This document shows, in pieces, positions 37,321 to 49,329 of a stretch of DNA of 64,000 nt (position 1 is its first letter; every line of letters starts with the position of its first letter). The notes under the pieces are model-generated. The model did not search any database, had not been told where the DNA came from, and was given only the letters and a program-made list of their open reading frames with translations. The DNA comes from Bradyrhizobium sp. 195 (lineage in GTDB: Bacteria > Pseudomonadota > Alphaproteobacteria > Rhizobiales > Xanthobacteraceae), in NCBI RefSeq assembly GCF_023101665.1, contig NZ_CP082161.1:4712001-4776000 (forward strand), given 5' to 3'. Position numbers and translations under genes: made by a program.

Positions 37321-38085
37321 TCACTCTTCGGTGCCGCCCTCGCCGCCGCCCTCTTTGCCACCGTCCGGCGTCTCTTCCGGGGTCTCGGGCTCGACCGCAG
37401 GCGCCAGCGCCAGATCGAGCTCGTCGCCCGGTTCCAGCGGATCCTCGTCCTCGCGGAGCTGTGGGTCGTCCGATGGCGTCGGTACGCTGAATCCGGTCGG
37501 CAGGCGCGAATCCAGCAGGCCCGTGCCTTTCAGCTCCTCGAGGCCCGGCAGATCGCCGAGCTGTTCCAGGGTGAATTGCGACAGGAAGTCCTCGGTGGTT
37601 CCGAAGGTCAGCGGACGGCCGGGCGTCTTGCGCCGGCCACGCGGCTTGATCCAACCGGTCTCCAGCAGCACGTCGAGCGTGCCCTTCGAGGTGACGACGC
37701 CGCGGATCTCCTCGATCTCGGCGCGCGTTACCGGCTGGTGATAGGCAATGATCGCCAGCACCTCGATCGCGGCGCGCGACAGGCGGCGGGTCTCGGTGCT
37801 CTCCCGCGTCATCAGCCAGGCGAGATCGCCGGCGGTGCGGAAGGTCCATTTGTTGGCGACGCGAACGAGATTCACCCCGCGCATGGCATAATCGGCCTGG
37901 AGCTGCTCGAGCGCCGCCTTGACGTCGACACCCTCGGGCATGCGCTTGGCCAGCGTCGCGGTATCCAGCGGTTCACTCGAAGCGAACAGCAGCGCTTCCA
38001 GCAGCCGCAGTTCCTCGGGACGTGCCTGGGTTTCGTTCTCCATCGGCTCGGCCTCTTCTACCCGCACTTCAGCCAGGCTTGCCAT
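37321..38085 (-). CDS. scpB: Segregation and condensation protein ScpB
   Basis: 254 residues. ATG 38085 has GGAGAAG upstream and is preferred over one 21 bases earlier. Two winged-helix domains: LRLLEALLFASSEPLDTATLAKRM and LSRAAIEVLAIIAYHQPVTRAEIEEIRGV with TLDVLLETGWIK, characteristic of ScpB. The C-terminal tail is very acidic with Gly/Glu runs. ScpB dimers bind ScpA in the SMC condensin that organises the nucleoid. It follows scpA by 21 bases. Confidence 0.96.
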   Translation of the reverse strand: MASLAEVRVEEAEPMENETQARPEELRLLEALLFASSEPLDTATLAKRMPEGVDVKAALEQLQADYAMRGVNLVRVANKWTFRTAGDLAWLMTRESTETRRLSRAAIEVLAIIAYHQPVTRAEIEEIRGVVTSKGTLDVLLETGWIKPRGRRKTPGRPLTFGTTEDFLSQFTLEQLGDLPGLEELKGTGLLDSRLPTGFSVPTPSDDPQLREDEDPLEPGDELDLALAPAVEPETPEETPDGGKEGGGEGGTEE

Positions 38086-38106
38086 GGTAGCTTCTCCTTC
38101 TTGCAC

Positions 38107-38946
38107 TTAACCGACCGGCGCATCAGGCGCAGGAACTGCGTCCGCGACCGGTTTCGGGCGCCCCTTTCGGAAATAGATCGGGGCAAAGGCCTCTTTCTGG
38201 TTCAGCTCCAGCTGACCTTCGCGCACCAATTCGAGCGCGGCGGCAAAGCTCGAGGCGAACACCGTCGCGCGCTGCGTCGGATCGGCGACGTGGCGGATCA
38301 GGAAGTCGTCGAGCACGCCCCAATCGTCCTGCTCGCTGATGCTGCCGACCAGCCGCTCCAGCGTGGCGCGCGCCTCGGCGAGCGACCACACCGTGCGCTT
38401 GGCCAGATGCACGCTCGCCAGCACGCGCGACTGGCGCTGCGAAGCATAGGCGGTGAGCAAGTCGTACAGCGTCGCCGTGTATTTCGGATGCTTGATCTCG
38501 GCGATCTGCTCGGGCTCGCCGCGCGGGAAGATGTCGCGCTGCAATTGCGGCCTGTTCATCAGCCGGTTGGCAGCCTCGCGAATGGCTTCCAGCCGGCGCA
38601 GACGGTTGGCGAGCGCTGTCGCCATCTGCTCCGCGCTCGGGCCTTCTGCGCTCGGCGGCTCCGGCAGCAGCAAGCGCGACTTCAGGAAGGCGAGCCAGGC
38701 CGCCATGACGAGGTAGTCGGCCGCAAGCTCCAGCCGGATTTTTCGCGCGGCTTCGATGAAGTGGAGGTATTGGTCCGCCAGTGCCAGGATCGAGATCTTG
38801 GCGAGGTCCACCTTCTGGTTCCGAGCCAGCGCGAGCAACAGGTCGAGCGGGCCCTCATAGCCCTCGACGTCCACCACCAACGCCGGTTCATCCTCGGCCA
38901 GCTCTGCAGGCCGCCCGGTCTCAAACGATAAGATTTCTGCAGTCAT
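38107..38946 (-). CDS. scpA: Segregation and condensation protein ScpA
   Basis: 279 residues; the ATG overlaps the nagZ stop (ATGA). The kleisin start YEGPLDLLLALARNQKVDLAKISI near residues 28-50 and YLVMAAWLAFLKSRLLLP are diagnostic. The C-terminal winged helix (AFAALEL-like SSFAAALELVREGQLELNQKEAFAPIY, listed here in parts SSFAAALELVREG and QLELNQKEAF) contacts the SMC head. ScpA bridges SMC and ScpB. Confidence 0.95.
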   Translation of the reverse strand: MTAEILSFETGRPAELAEDEPALVVDVEGYEGPLDLLLALARNQKVDLAKISILALADQYLHFIEAARKIRLELAADYLVMAAWLAFLKSRLLLPEPPSAEGPSAEQMATALANRLRRLEAIREAANRLMNRPQLQRDIFPRGEPEQIAEIKHPKYTATLYDLLTAYASQRQSRVLASVHLAKRTVWSLAEARATLERLVGSISEQDDWGVLDDFLIRHVADPTQRATVFASSFAAALELVREGQLELNQKEAFAPIYFRKGRPKPVADAVPAPDAPVG

Positions 38947-39971
38947 GCGGATGCCGTGTTTGCCCGTGCGATCAATGCGTCCAGCTCAGTGCGTGCGGCG
39001 ACGCGGTCGAGCGGCTGCGGCGCCTTGCGCGCGGCGAGCGCGGCGTTCGCCCGCTCCAGCGCCCGGCCGGACAATTCTGGTGTCTGGCCGGCAACCTCGC
39101 GCATCTCCTCGATGTTGCCGTTGCAATGCAGGGCCACGTCGCAGCCGGCCGCGAAAATCGCGCGGGTTCGCTCCGCGATATTCCCCGACAGCGCGTTCAT
39201 CGACACGTCATCACTCATTAACAAACCCTGGAACCCGATTACGCCGCGAATCACGTCAGCAATCATTGTCGCAGATGTCGTCGCCGGATGGGCGGGATCG
39301 ACCGCGCTAAACACAACATGTGCAGTCATGGCCATTGGCAGATCCGAAAGCGGCTTGAACGCCGCGAAGTCGGTCTGTTCCAGCTCGTTCCTCGGCGTAT
39401 CCACCGTCGGCAGCTTGAAATGGGTGTCGGCGGTGGCCCGGCCATGGCCGGGAATGTGTTTGAGGACCGGCAGGACGCCGCCCTGCTCCAGCCCTTCGGT
39501 GACGGCGCGCGCGATCGCCGCGACCTTGGCCGGCTCAGTGCCGTAGGCCCGGTTCCCAATGACGGCATCGGCGCCCGGCACCGGTACGTCGGCCAGCGGC
39601 AGGCAATCCACGGTAATGCCGAGATCGGCGAGATCAGCCGCGATCAGGCGTGCGCTGAGACGTGCCGCGGTGAGCCCGAGCGCCGAATCAGTGTCGTACA
39701 AGGTCGAGAACACGGTGCCCGGCGGATAGACCGGCCAGTGCGGCGGACCCAGCCGCTGCACCCGTCCGCCCTCCTGATCGATCAGGACAGGCGCGTCGGC
39801 AACACCTGCCGCCGCCCGCAATTCCGCAACCAGAGCAGCGACTTGAGCTGGCGTTGCGACATTGCGCTTGAACAGGATGAAGCCCCATGGGCGCTGGTCG
39901 CGGATAAACTCCCGCTCGATGGCGGTCAGTTCGGTTCCGGATACGCCGGTAATGAAGGCCCGCGTGCTCAT
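38943..39971 (-). CDS. nagZ: Beta-N-acetylhexosaminidase NagZ
   Basis: 342 residues, ATG 39971. GH3-family cytosolic enzyme that removes GlcNAc from 1,6-anhydro-muropeptides during cell-wall recycling. Motifs: PVLIDQEGGRVQRL near residue 61, PVLKHIPGHGRATADTH near 166 (catalytic His/Asp loop), and GLLMSDDVSMNAL with the nucleophile Asp in SDDVSM. Products of NagZ can influence beta-lactamase induction. It sits between the SPOR protein and scpA, as in many alphaproteobacteria. Confidence 0.96.
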   Translation of the reverse strand: MSTRAFITGVSGTELTAIEREFIRDQRPWGFILFKRNVATPAQVAALVAELRAAAGVADAPVLIDQEGGRVQRLGPPHWPVYPPGTVFSTLYDTDSALGLTAARLSARLIAADLADLGITVDCLPLADVPVPGADAVIGNRAYGTEPAKVAAIARAVTEGLEQGGVLPVLKHIPGHGRATADTHFKLPTVDTPRNELEQTDFAAFKPLSDLPMAMTAHVVFSAVDPAHPATTSATMIADVIRGVIGFQGLLMSDDVSMNALSGNIAERTRAIFAAGCDVALHCNGNIEEMREVAGQTPELSGRALERANAALAARKAPQPLDRVAARTELDALIARANTASA

Positions 39972-40017
39972 AACGGCCGATTAACCCTGACCCGCGAGGG
40001 GGTCAAGGAAACGGCCA

Positions 40018-41589
40018 TTAATTCCTCTGGACGAAGCAGGCGGACAAGCCCGCAGACTTCAGGCTGTTGCAGGCGTGCGTCGCCTCCTCCGCCGAACCAT
40101 AGGGCCCGGCGAAGGCGCGGTAGACGACCCCCTTGCCCTTGTCGGAGAGGTCCACGCGCTTGATCACCGGCGAACGGGAGCCGAGCACGCTGCCATATTT
40201 GCTCTGAAGCACGCGGTACGACGCGGCGGCGCTATCCTCGCTCTGCTGCGAGGAGACCTGCACGATGTAGCCGCCACCGCCGCTGCTCGCGGGCGCGATT
40301 TGCGTCGGGGCGGTCGCAGCCATCCGCTGCGGCGGCTCAGCCGCCGGTGCCGATTGCGGCGCCAGCGACATCGGCTGGTTGGCGCTGGCATTGGCCGAGG
40401 TCGGCGGATTGCGCGGCGCGGCCGGTGCGACGACGGGCGCAGCAACAGGCTTCGGTGCAGCCGTCGTGGGCGCGGGCCTCGCGGCAGCGGCCGATTGCGG
40501 CGTGGCGCTATCGGTCTGATCGCCCTTCACGGCCACGGTCCTGATCGCGCGCGGCGAATTGTTCGGCAGCGTGCCGTTGCTCGCAGCCACCCCCGCGCCC
40601 GGCGGCGGTACCGTGGACGGCGACACGCTCGCGACCGACGGCGGGTTCGCATTCTGGTTCAACGGCGGGAACACCACGCGGGGACCGCCCGCCTTGGCAT
40701 TGACGTCGACCGGCGCCTCTTCGCGCGGCACGATTTTCTCGGAGCCATCGCCGCTCACCATGCGATCCGGCACCTTGGCCGAGGAATCCGCCGGCGCGGG
40801 CACGATCTTGGTCGGGGTGTTGTCAGCCTTGATGATCGGCGGCTCACCGCTGCGGGGCGAGCCGACATAGGTCTTGTAGGCGAAGGCAGCGCCCGTGCCG
40901 ACCACGGCAAGCGCCAGGATCGCCGCGACCGTCATCATGCCGCCGCGCTGCTTCTTCGGCTCCTCGAGCTCCGCGTCGGGATAATCGCTCTGATAGGCGT
41001 AGGGATCGTCGGGATAGGCCGGATCGCGCTTATAGTCCTGCTTGCCTGCCTCCAGCCGGCCGTAGAGCGCATCGTCGTAGCGCTCCGGATCGGGCTGCTG
41101 ATATGGCTCCTGATGGGCTTGTTGCTGGTAGGCGTGATCCTGCTGCTGGTAGGCCTGCCCCTGATAGGCGTGATCCTGATAGGCCTGATCCTGATAGGCC
41201 TGCGGCTGATGAAGATCAGGCTCGGGCGCAGCGGGCTGGGCTGAATAGCGATGCAGCGGATGGACCGGGTTCACGGGGACGGGATAGTCAGGCTCGGGCG
41301 CGGGTGCCCGCTGCACATTGGCGCGCCGCATCCATGAGGGCGGCCCGGGCGGTGTCGGCGGGGCCGGCTCGGCATCGTCCTGCTGATAATCGTGCTGTCG
41401 ATCGTCGTCCTGATAGCTCGGCGCGGGCGGAGACGCTGCCGGCGGGCGCGACTGCGAGGCGAAAGGATCGGTCTGTCCGATCAGGCGGGCGAGTTCAGCC
41501 AAGGGATCGCTTTCCGTCCTGCCATGCGGGTCGCCACCGCGACCATAGTCATCGGAAGGAAACGGTCTGTCCTGATATCGTTCGGCCAT
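40018..41589 (-). CDS. SPOR-domain membrane protein
   Basis: 523 residues. ATG 41589 (MAERYQDRPFPSDD) is chosen over a start 75 bases upstream that adds non-family residues. A long cytosolic Pro/Gln/Tyr-rich region includes tandem AYQ(D/Q/G/H) repeats at about 130-170. One transmembrane helix (MTVAAILALAVVGTGAAFAY) lies near 217-236, then a periplasmic Pro/Ala linker, then a SPOR domain in the last 75 residues (GGYIVQVSSQQSEDSAAASY, then VVYRAFAGPYGSAEEATHAC). SPOR domains bind denuded glycan strands at the septum. Co-directional with argS and nagZ. Confidence 0.9.
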   Translation of the reverse strand: MAERYQDRPFPSDDYGRGGDPHGRTESDPLAELARLIGQTDPFASQSRPPAASPPAPSYQDDDRQHDYQQDDAEPAPPTPPGPPSWMRRANVQRAPAPEPDYPVPVNPVHPLHRYSAQPAAPEPDLHQPQAYQDQAYQDHAYQGQAYQQQDHAYQQQAHQEPYQQPDPERYDDALYGRLEAGKQDYKRDPAYPDDPYAYQSDYPDAELEEPKKQRGGMMTVAAILALAVVGTGAAFAYKTYVGSPRSGEPPIIKADNTPTKIVPAPADSSAKVPDRMVSGDGSEKIVPREEAPVDVNAKAGGPRVVFPPLNQNANPPSVASVSPSTVPPPGAGVAASNGTLPNNSPRAIRTVAVKGDQTDSATPQSAAAARPAPTTAAPKPVAAPVVAPAAPRNPPTSANASANQPMSLAPQSAPAAEPPQRMAATAPTQIAPASSGGGGYIVQVSSQQSEDSAAASYRVLQSKYGSVLGSRSPVIKRVDLSDKGKGVVYRAFAGPYGSAEEATHACNSLKSAGLSACFVQRN

Positions 41590-41728
41590 CGTGATGATGC
41601 GTCCCTTCGGGAAAGCCGCGCACCCCTCGACCAAGGCGCGGCTTTCGACCCACAAGGCTTTCAACCAAGTTAAGCGATCCGGCTTCTGCCGGTTACCCCC
41701 GAATTTCCCTTAAGTAGTTCGCCCCAAA

Positions 41729-43519
41729 CTACCGCATCTCGTTCGGGGCATGGACGCCGAGGATGGCGAGGCCCGATGCCAGAACCGAGACGACGCCCTG
41801 GACCATGGCCAGCCGCGCCTTTGTTAGATCTGCATCATTATTGATAATGAAGCGTAAATAGGGCAAATCGCGCCCCTTCGTCCAAAGTGCATGAAATTCG
41901 CTGGCTAAATCATAGAGATAAAAGGCAATTCGGTGCGGCTCGTGGGCCGCGGCGGCGGCCTCGAGCATGCGCGGATATATTGCGAGGCGCTTGAGAAGTT
42001 CAAGCTCGACCGGGTCTGACAACCGTTCTACCGCCGACTCACTGAGCCAGGCGATGCGTTTGTCCGAATCCTCCGGCAGTTCCGGGAACACCTCAGCTCG
42101 CGCGTTGCGGAAGATCGAGTGGCCGCGGGCATGGCCGTACTGGACATAGAACACCGGGTTGTCGCGCGACTGTTCCATGACCTTGGCGAGGTCGAAGTCG
42201 AGCACGGCGTCGTTCTTGCGATAGAGCATCATGAAGCGGACGGCGTCCTGGCCGACTTCATCCACCACCTCACGCAGGGTGACGAAGTCCCCGCTCCGCT
42301 TGGACATTTTCACCGGTTCGCCGTTGCGCAGCAGCTTGACGAGCTGGACGATCTTGACGTCGAGCGCCCCCTTGCCTGACGTCGTCGCCTTCACCGCCGC
42401 CTGCATGCGCTTGATGTAGCCGCCATGGTCGGCGCCCCAGACGTCGATCATCTCGGCGAAGCCGCGGTCGAACTTGTTCTTGTGGTAGGCGATGTCGGAG
42501 GCGAAGTAGGTGTAGGAATTGTCCGACTTGATCAGCGGACGATCGACGTCGTCGCCGTAAGCAGTCGCCTTGAACAGCAGCTGCTCGCGATCTTCCCAAT
42601 CCTCGACCGGGGCGCCCTTCGGCGGCGGCAGGCGGCCTTCGTAGATATCGCCCTTGGCCTTCAGGAAATCGATCGTTTCGGCGACCTTGTTGTTGCCGGT
42701 CTCGATCAGCGAGCGTTCCGAGAAGAACACGTCGTGGCGGATGTTGAGGGCGGCGAGATCGTCCTTGATCTCGTCCATCATCATCGCGATCGCCTTGGCC
42801 CGCACCGTCGGCAGCCATTCGGCCTCGCTCATCGCGAGCAGCTTGTCGCCGTGCTCCGTCGCCAGGGCTGCGCCGACTGGCTTGAGGTAGTCGCCGGGAT
42901 AAAGGCCCTCGGGGATCGGACCGATGTCCTCGCCGAGCGCCTCGCGATACCTGAGGAAGGCGGAGCGCGCGAGCACGTCGACCTGGGCGCCGGCATCATT
43001 GATGTAGTATTCGCGCGTGACGTCGTGGCCGGCGAACTGGAGCAGGCTCGAAAGCGCGTCGCCGAACACGGCGCCGCGGCAATGACCGACGTGCATCGGC
43101 CCGGTCGGATTGGCCGAGACGTACTCGACATTGACCTTGGTGCCGCCGCGGACGCGGCCGTAATCAGCAGCCTCGCGCAGCACGGTCCGCAGCGCCTCCG
43201 CCCAGGCGGCCGGCTTGAGCGTCAAATTGATGAAGCCGGGACCGGCAACGTCGACCTTGGCGATCAATGCATCAGTGCGCAGCCGTTCGGCGATCTGCTC
43301 GGCGAGATCGCGCGGCTTTGCCTTTGCCTCTTTGGCCAGCACCATCGCGGCGTTGGTCGCCATGTCGCCATGGGAGGCATCGCGCGGCGGCTCGACCACC
43401 ACGCGCGCGTAATCGATGCCCTCGGGCCAGTTGGCTTCCACGGCCAGCGCACGGCAGGCGGCGTGCACGCGTGCGAGCACGTCGGCGAACAAATGCAGGG
43501 ATGAGGATGTCTGGGGCAT
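41729..43519 (-). CDS. argS: Arginyl-tRNA synthetase
   Basis: 596 residues, ATG 43519. Class I synthetase: the HIGH-type motif [16 protein letters not shown] near residues 138-153, the KMSKR loop [14 protein letters not shown] near 405, and the all-helical anticodon-binding C-terminus with [12 protein letters not shown]. The N-terminal Add-1 domain is present. Ten bases separate it from dgt upstream. Confidence 0.98.
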   Translation of the reverse strand: MPQTSSSLHLFADVLARVHAACRALAVEANWPEGIDYARVVVEPPRDASHGDMATNAAMVLAKEAKAKPRDLAEQIAERLRTDALIAKVDVAGPGFINLTLKPAAWAEALRTVLREAADYGRVRGGTKVNVEYVSANPTGPMHVGHCRGAVFGDALSSLLQFAGHDVTREYYINDAGAQVDVLARSAFLRYREALGEDIGPIPEGLYPGDYLKPVGAALATEHGDKLLAMSEAEWLPTVRAKAIAMMMDEIKDDLAALNIRHDVFFSERSLIETGNNKVAETIDFLKAKGDIYEGRLPPPKGAPVEDWEDREQLLFKATAYGDDVDRPLIKSDNSYTYFASDIAYHKNKFDRGFAEMIDVWGADHGGYIKRMQAAVKATTSGKGALDVKIVQLVKLLRNGEPVKMSKRSGDFVTLREVVDEVGQDAVRFMMLYRKNDAVLDFDLAKVMEQSRDNPVFYVQYGHARGHSIFRNARAEVFPELPEDSDKRIAWLSESAVERLSDPVELELLKRLAIYPRMLEAAAAAHEPHRIAFYLYDLASEFHALWTKGRDLPYLRFIINNDADLTKARLAMVQGVVSVLASGLAILGVHAPNEMR

Positions 43520-43528
43520 GGCCGCCGC

Positions 43529-44737
43529 CTAACGCAAATCCGGGGTCGAGTCAAAAAGCCGCTGGTGCTCGGTCAGGGCGAAACGGTCGGTCATTCCGGC
43601 AATGAAATTGCCGATCCGGCGGGCCCGGTCGCCCTCGTTGTCAGCCTCCGCCCCCAGCAGCCATTCCGGCGGCAACTCGGCCGGCTCCTTCAGGTATTTG
43701 GCGAACAGGTCGAACAGGATCTGCTCCGCCTCGCCCATCACCCGCATCACCCGCTTGTGACGGTACATGTGCTGGTACAGGAAGCGCTTGATCGCCGCCT
43801 CTTCCTCGGCGACCTCGGCCGGGAACGCGATCAGCGCCCTGCTCTGCTGCCGGACGTCCTGGGCCGACTGCGGCTTGACCGCGGCGATGTTCTTCTGCGC
43901 CTCCGCGAACACCGCGCCGATCAGATGCGAGATCAACTCGCGCACCAATTCAGCGCCGCGCCTGAGCTCTTCGAGCTCAGGATAATGCGCCGAGGTCTCG
44001 GCGATGATTTCAGCGGTGAGCGGCATCACCTTGAGATCGTCGAGATGGAACAGGCCGGCGCGCAGGCCATCGTCGATATCGTGGGCGTCATAGGCGATGT
44101 CGTCGGCGATGGCCGCGACCTGAGCCTCCAGTGAGGCGAAGCTCCAGAGTTCGAGGTCGTAGCTCTTGATGTAGTCGGCGATTCCGACGGGAATACCCTG
44201 CTCGCGGTAGCGCCCGACAGGCGCACCACTGCGGTCGGTCAGCGGACCGTTGTGCTTGACGATGCCCTCCAGCGACTCCCAGGTCAGGTTCAGCCCGTCG
44301 AATTCAGGATAGCGGTGCTCGAGCGAAGCGACGACGCGGAGCGTCTGGGCGTTGTGGTCGAAGCCGCCGAACGCCTTGAGGCAAGCGTCCAGCGCCCGCT
44401 CGCCGGCATGGCCGAAGGGGGGATGACCGAGATCATGGGCCAGCGCCAGGGTTTCGGTGAGGTCCTCGTCCAGCCCGAGTTGCCTGGCCAGCGCGCGGGC
44501 GATCTGGGCCACCTCCAGCGAATGGGTCAGTCGGGTGCGGTAGTGGTCGCCCTCGTGGAACACGAACACCTGGGTCTTGTACTTCAGCCGGCGGAACGCG
44601 GTGGAATGGATCACCCGGTCGCAATCCCGGCGGAACGGGCTGCGGGTCCGGCTCGGCGGCTCGGCGACCAACCGGCCGCGGCTGCGATCGGGGTCGCAGG
44701 CATAGGGCGCGCGGGGGGCTGCCATTCCGACGGACAC
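43529..44737 (-). CDS. dgt: dGTP triphosphohydrolase-like protein
   Basis: 402 residues from GTG 44737; ATG 44725 (four residues later) is an equally possible start. HD-domain enzyme: [37 protein letters not shown], then [15 protein letters not shown] with the HD pair, and [12 protein letters not shown]. It hydrolyses dNTPs to nucleosides and triphosphate and thereby tunes dNTP pools. First gene of the long leftward run dgt-argS-SPOR-nagZ-scpAB-tatABC; divergent from erpA. Confidence 0.93.
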   Translation of the reverse strand: MSVGMAAPRAPYACDPDRSRGRLVAEPPSRTRSPFRRDCDRVIHSTAFRRLKYKTQVFVFHEGDHYRTRLTHSLEVAQIARALARQLGLDEDLTETLALAHDLGHPPFGHAGERALDACLKAFGGFDHNAQTLRVVASLEHRYPEFDGLNLTWESLEGIVKHNGPLTDRSGAPVGRYREQGIPVGIADYIKSYDLELWSFASLEAQVAAIADDIAYDAHDIDDGLRAGLFHLDDLKVMPLTAEIIAETSAHYPELEELRRGAELVRELISHLIGAVFAEAQKNIAAVKPQSAQDVRQQSRALIAFPAEVAEEEAAIKRFLYQHMYRHKRVMRVMGEAEQILFDLFAKYLKEPAELPPEWLLGAEADNEGDRARRIGNFIAGMTDRFALTEHQRLFDSTPDLR

Positions 44738-44848
44738 GGCGAATTTAGTCCCTATCCATTTGATTCTGCGTATGGTGGCACTTAACTATGTCGGGCGCGG
44801 GATACCAAATGAATTGGGTATGACGCACTGGACGATCGGAGACCAACG

Positions 44849-45178
44849 ATGACGACTGCCGTAACCATCAGCGATCGGGCCGCACGCCGGATTGGGGAGA
44901 TCCTCAAGGGCGAAGGCTCTGGCGCGATGCTGCGCATCTCCGTCGAAGGCGGCGGCTGCTCCGGCTTCCAGTACAAGTTCGACATCGACCGTGCCCGCAC
45001 TGACGACGATCTCGTGATCGAGCAGGACAATGCGGTGGTGCTGGTCGATTCCGCCTCGCAGCCGTTCCTGGAGGGGTCCCAGGTCGACTTCGTCGACGAC
45101 CTGATCGGCGCCTCGTTCCGCGTCAACAATCCCAACGCCACGGCGTCCTGCGGCTGCGGGACGAGTTTTTCGATCTGA
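44849..45178 (+). CDS. erpA: Iron-sulfur cluster insertion protein ErpA
   Basis: 109 residues, ATG 44849. A-type carrier: three ligand cysteines at 37 (GGGCSGFQY), 101 and 103 (SCGCGTSF), and VLVDSASQPFLEGSQVDFVDD. It passes [4Fe-4S] or [2Fe-2S] clusters to apo-enzymes. Alphaproteobacteria commonly place it beside dgt, as here, divergently. Its stop is five bases before the stop of the convergent histidine kinase. Confidence 0.95.
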   Translation: MTTAVTISDRAARRIGEILKGEGSGAMLRISVEGGGCSGFQYKFDIDRARTDDDLVIEQDNAVVLVDSASQPFLEGSQVDFVDDLIGASFRVNNPNATASCGCGTSFSI

Positions 45179-45182
45179 GCGC

Positions 45183-47513
<2,331 letters not shown>

Positions 47514-47647
47514 CCGAGGAACCTTTTGACGATCAATGGCCTGCTGCCTGCTTAAGCCGAGTTAATTTTGTGGGAGATTTTGCGGCGTCCTTGACGGGCG
47601 CGTTTGCAGTTTGTTCTAACCATGGCCCCTGCCCGGAGCCCGCCGAC

Positions 47648-48445
47648 ATGACCATCAGAGTTGCCACCTGGAACGTGAACTCGGTCCGGCAGCGGATCGA
47701 CCTCCTGCTGACCTGGCTGAAGGAATGCCAGCCGGACATCGTCTGCCTCCAGGAGATCAAATGCATCGACGAGGCCTTCCCGCGGCTGGAGATCGAGGCG
47801 CTCGGCTACAACGTGGTCACGCATGGGCAGAAGACGTTCAACGGCGTTGCCCTGCTCTCCAAGCTCCGGTTCGACGAGACCAAGTCGGGCCTCGCCGGCG
47901 ACGACGAGGACGCCCACGCCCGCTTCCTCGAGGGCGTGGTGACGCTCAAGCGCGGCGTGCTGCGCATCGCCTGCCTTTACCTGCCTAATGGCAATCCGGT
48001 CGGGACCGAGAAATATCCCTACAAGCTCAAATGGATGTCGCGGCTTCTTGACTATTCGAAGGAGCGTCTCAAGACCGAGGAGCCGCTGATCCTCGCAGGC
48101 GACTTCAATGTCATTCCGCATGCCCGCGACGTCCACAACCCCGCCGCCTGGACCGAGGACGCCCTGTTCAAGGCCGAGACCCGCGAGAGCTTTCAGTCCC
48201 TGCTCGGCCTTGGCCTCACCGACGCCTTGCGGGCCGTCACCGACGAGCCCGGGCTCTACACCTTCTGGGACTACCAGGCCGGGGCCTGGCAGAAGAACCA
48301 GGGCCTGCGGATCGACCATCTGCTGCTGTCGCCCCAGGCGAGCGACCGGCTCGCCAATGTCGGCATCGACAGCTATTTGCGCAGCTGGGAGAAGCCGTCG
48401 GACCACGTGCCGGTTTGGGCGGATCTGGATCTCGAGGCGGCGTGA
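47648..48445 (+). CDS. xth: Exodeoxyribonuclease III (AP endonuclease)
   Basis: 265 residues; ATG 47648 starts MTIRVATWNVNSVRQRID, the family N-terminus (the open frame extends 195 bases upstream without similarity). Catalytic residues appear in CLQEIKC, YLPNGNPVGTEKYPYKL, ILAGDFNVIPHARDV and the terminal KPSDHVPVWADL. It cuts DNA at abasic sites in base-excision repair. Divergent from the hybrid kinase. Confidence 0.96.
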   Translation: MTIRVATWNVNSVRQRIDLLLTWLKECQPDIVCLQEIKCIDEAFPRLEIEALGYNVVTHGQKTFNGVALLSKLRFDETKSGLAGDDEDAHARFLEGVVTLKRGVLRIACLYLPNGNPVGTEKYPYKLKWMSRLLDYSKERLKTEEPLILAGDFNVIPHARDVHNPAAWTEDALFKAETRESFQSLLGLGLTDALRAVTDEPGLYTFWDYQAGAWQKNQGLRIDHLLLSPQASDRLANVGIDSYLRSWEKPSDHVPVWADLDLEAA

Positions 48446-48460
48446 GCGTGGCCTCGAGTG

Positions 48461-48491
48461 GTGGATTACGCCTTCGGCTAATCCACCCTAC
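48461..48491. repeat. Diverged REP-like palindrome
   Basis: GTGGATTACGCCTTCGGCTAATCCACCCTAC is a 31-base palindrome related to the unit at 4574 but with TGGAT in place of CGGAT arms. It lies between the convergent xth and ExoR-like genes. Confidence 0.75.
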
Positions 48492-48501
48492 GGGACCGAG
48501 A

Positions 48502-49329
48502 TTACTCCCGGCGGCCCTGCACCCACTGCTCCAGCATCTGGAGGGCCATGGCGCGGTCGTCGTCGGAGGCCTTGGCGAAGGCGCGGTTGTAGCTTTCCTT
48601 GATCCAGGTCTCTTCAATGCCGGCGCTGTCGCGCGCCAGGGTCAGCCACATCAGGCCGCGCGCGGCCTGCCGCGGCAGACGGTCGCCGTTGAACAGCATC
48701 TGGCCGAGCAGCGCCTGTGCCTCGTGCTGGCCCTTCTGGGCGGCAAGGCCGAGCCAGCGCGCGCCATAGCGGTAATCCTCACGCGAGGCGTCCGGCGTCT
48801 TCAGGTACAGCCGGGCGAGATCGTATTGCGCGTCGGCATTGCCGAAATAGGAAGCCGCATAGGAGAACATCTCCCGCGCCCGCTCCGGGTCCGACTTGAT
48901 CTTCGAGTTCGGGATGCCGCTGAGATAGTAGCGGCCGAGCGCGACGAAGGCGTTGGCCACGATCTGCGCCTGCGGCGCCGACGGGCTGTCCTCGGCATGC
49001 GCGTTGGCGATCCGGGTGAAATATTCGAAAGCGCGCAGGTCGTCCTGGGCGACGCCGTCGCCATTGGCGTACATGCGGCCGAGCTTCCACTGCGCGATCG
49101 GGTGGCCACCCTCGGCGGCATATTGCAGCGCACTGAGCGAGGTCTCCTGAGGCACAACCACCGGCGCGACCTTGCCGCGCACGGTCGCGGCGGTCCCCGG
49201 CAAGGTGGTCACGACCGGGATGGTCGCGTCCTTCGGGTTGACAGGGGCGCCGTCGAAGGCGAGCGCCGGCGCGGCCAGCGCAGCAGCCCCCAACACAAAC
49301 GCAACTATGGCACGCCTAGATGTCCGCAT
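48502..49329 (-). CDS. ExoR-like periplasmic Sel1-repeat protein
   Basis: 275 residues, ATG 49329, overlapping the end of ilvD by 14 bases. A signal peptide ends PALAFDGAP. Three or four Sel1 repeats follow: LQYAAEGGHPIAQWKLGRMYANGDGV (in parts: LQYAAEGGHPIAQW, KLGRMYANGDGV), QDDLRAFEYFTRIA, MFSYAASYFGNADAQYDLARLY and GLAAQKGQHEAQALLGQMLF. Layout and wording (YADGDGVxQDDxxAF...YYxxGI) match ExoR, the periplasmic repressor of the ExoS-ChvI two-component system that controls exopolysaccharide and acid response in rhizobia. Function by resemblance only. Confidence 0.82.
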   Translation of the reverse strand: MRTSRRAIVAFVLGAAALAAPALAFDGAPVNPKDATIPVVTTLPGTAATVRGKVAPVVVPQETSLSALQYAAEGGHPIAQWKLGRMYANGDGVAQDDLRAFEYFTRIANAHAEDSPSAPQAQIVANAFVALGRYYLSGIPNSKIKSDPERAREMFSYAASYFGNADAQYDLARLYLKTPDASREDYRYGARWLGLAAQKGQHEAQALLGQMLFNGDRLPRQAARGLMWLTLARDSAGIEETWIKESYNRAFAKASDDDRAMALQMLEQWVQGRRE

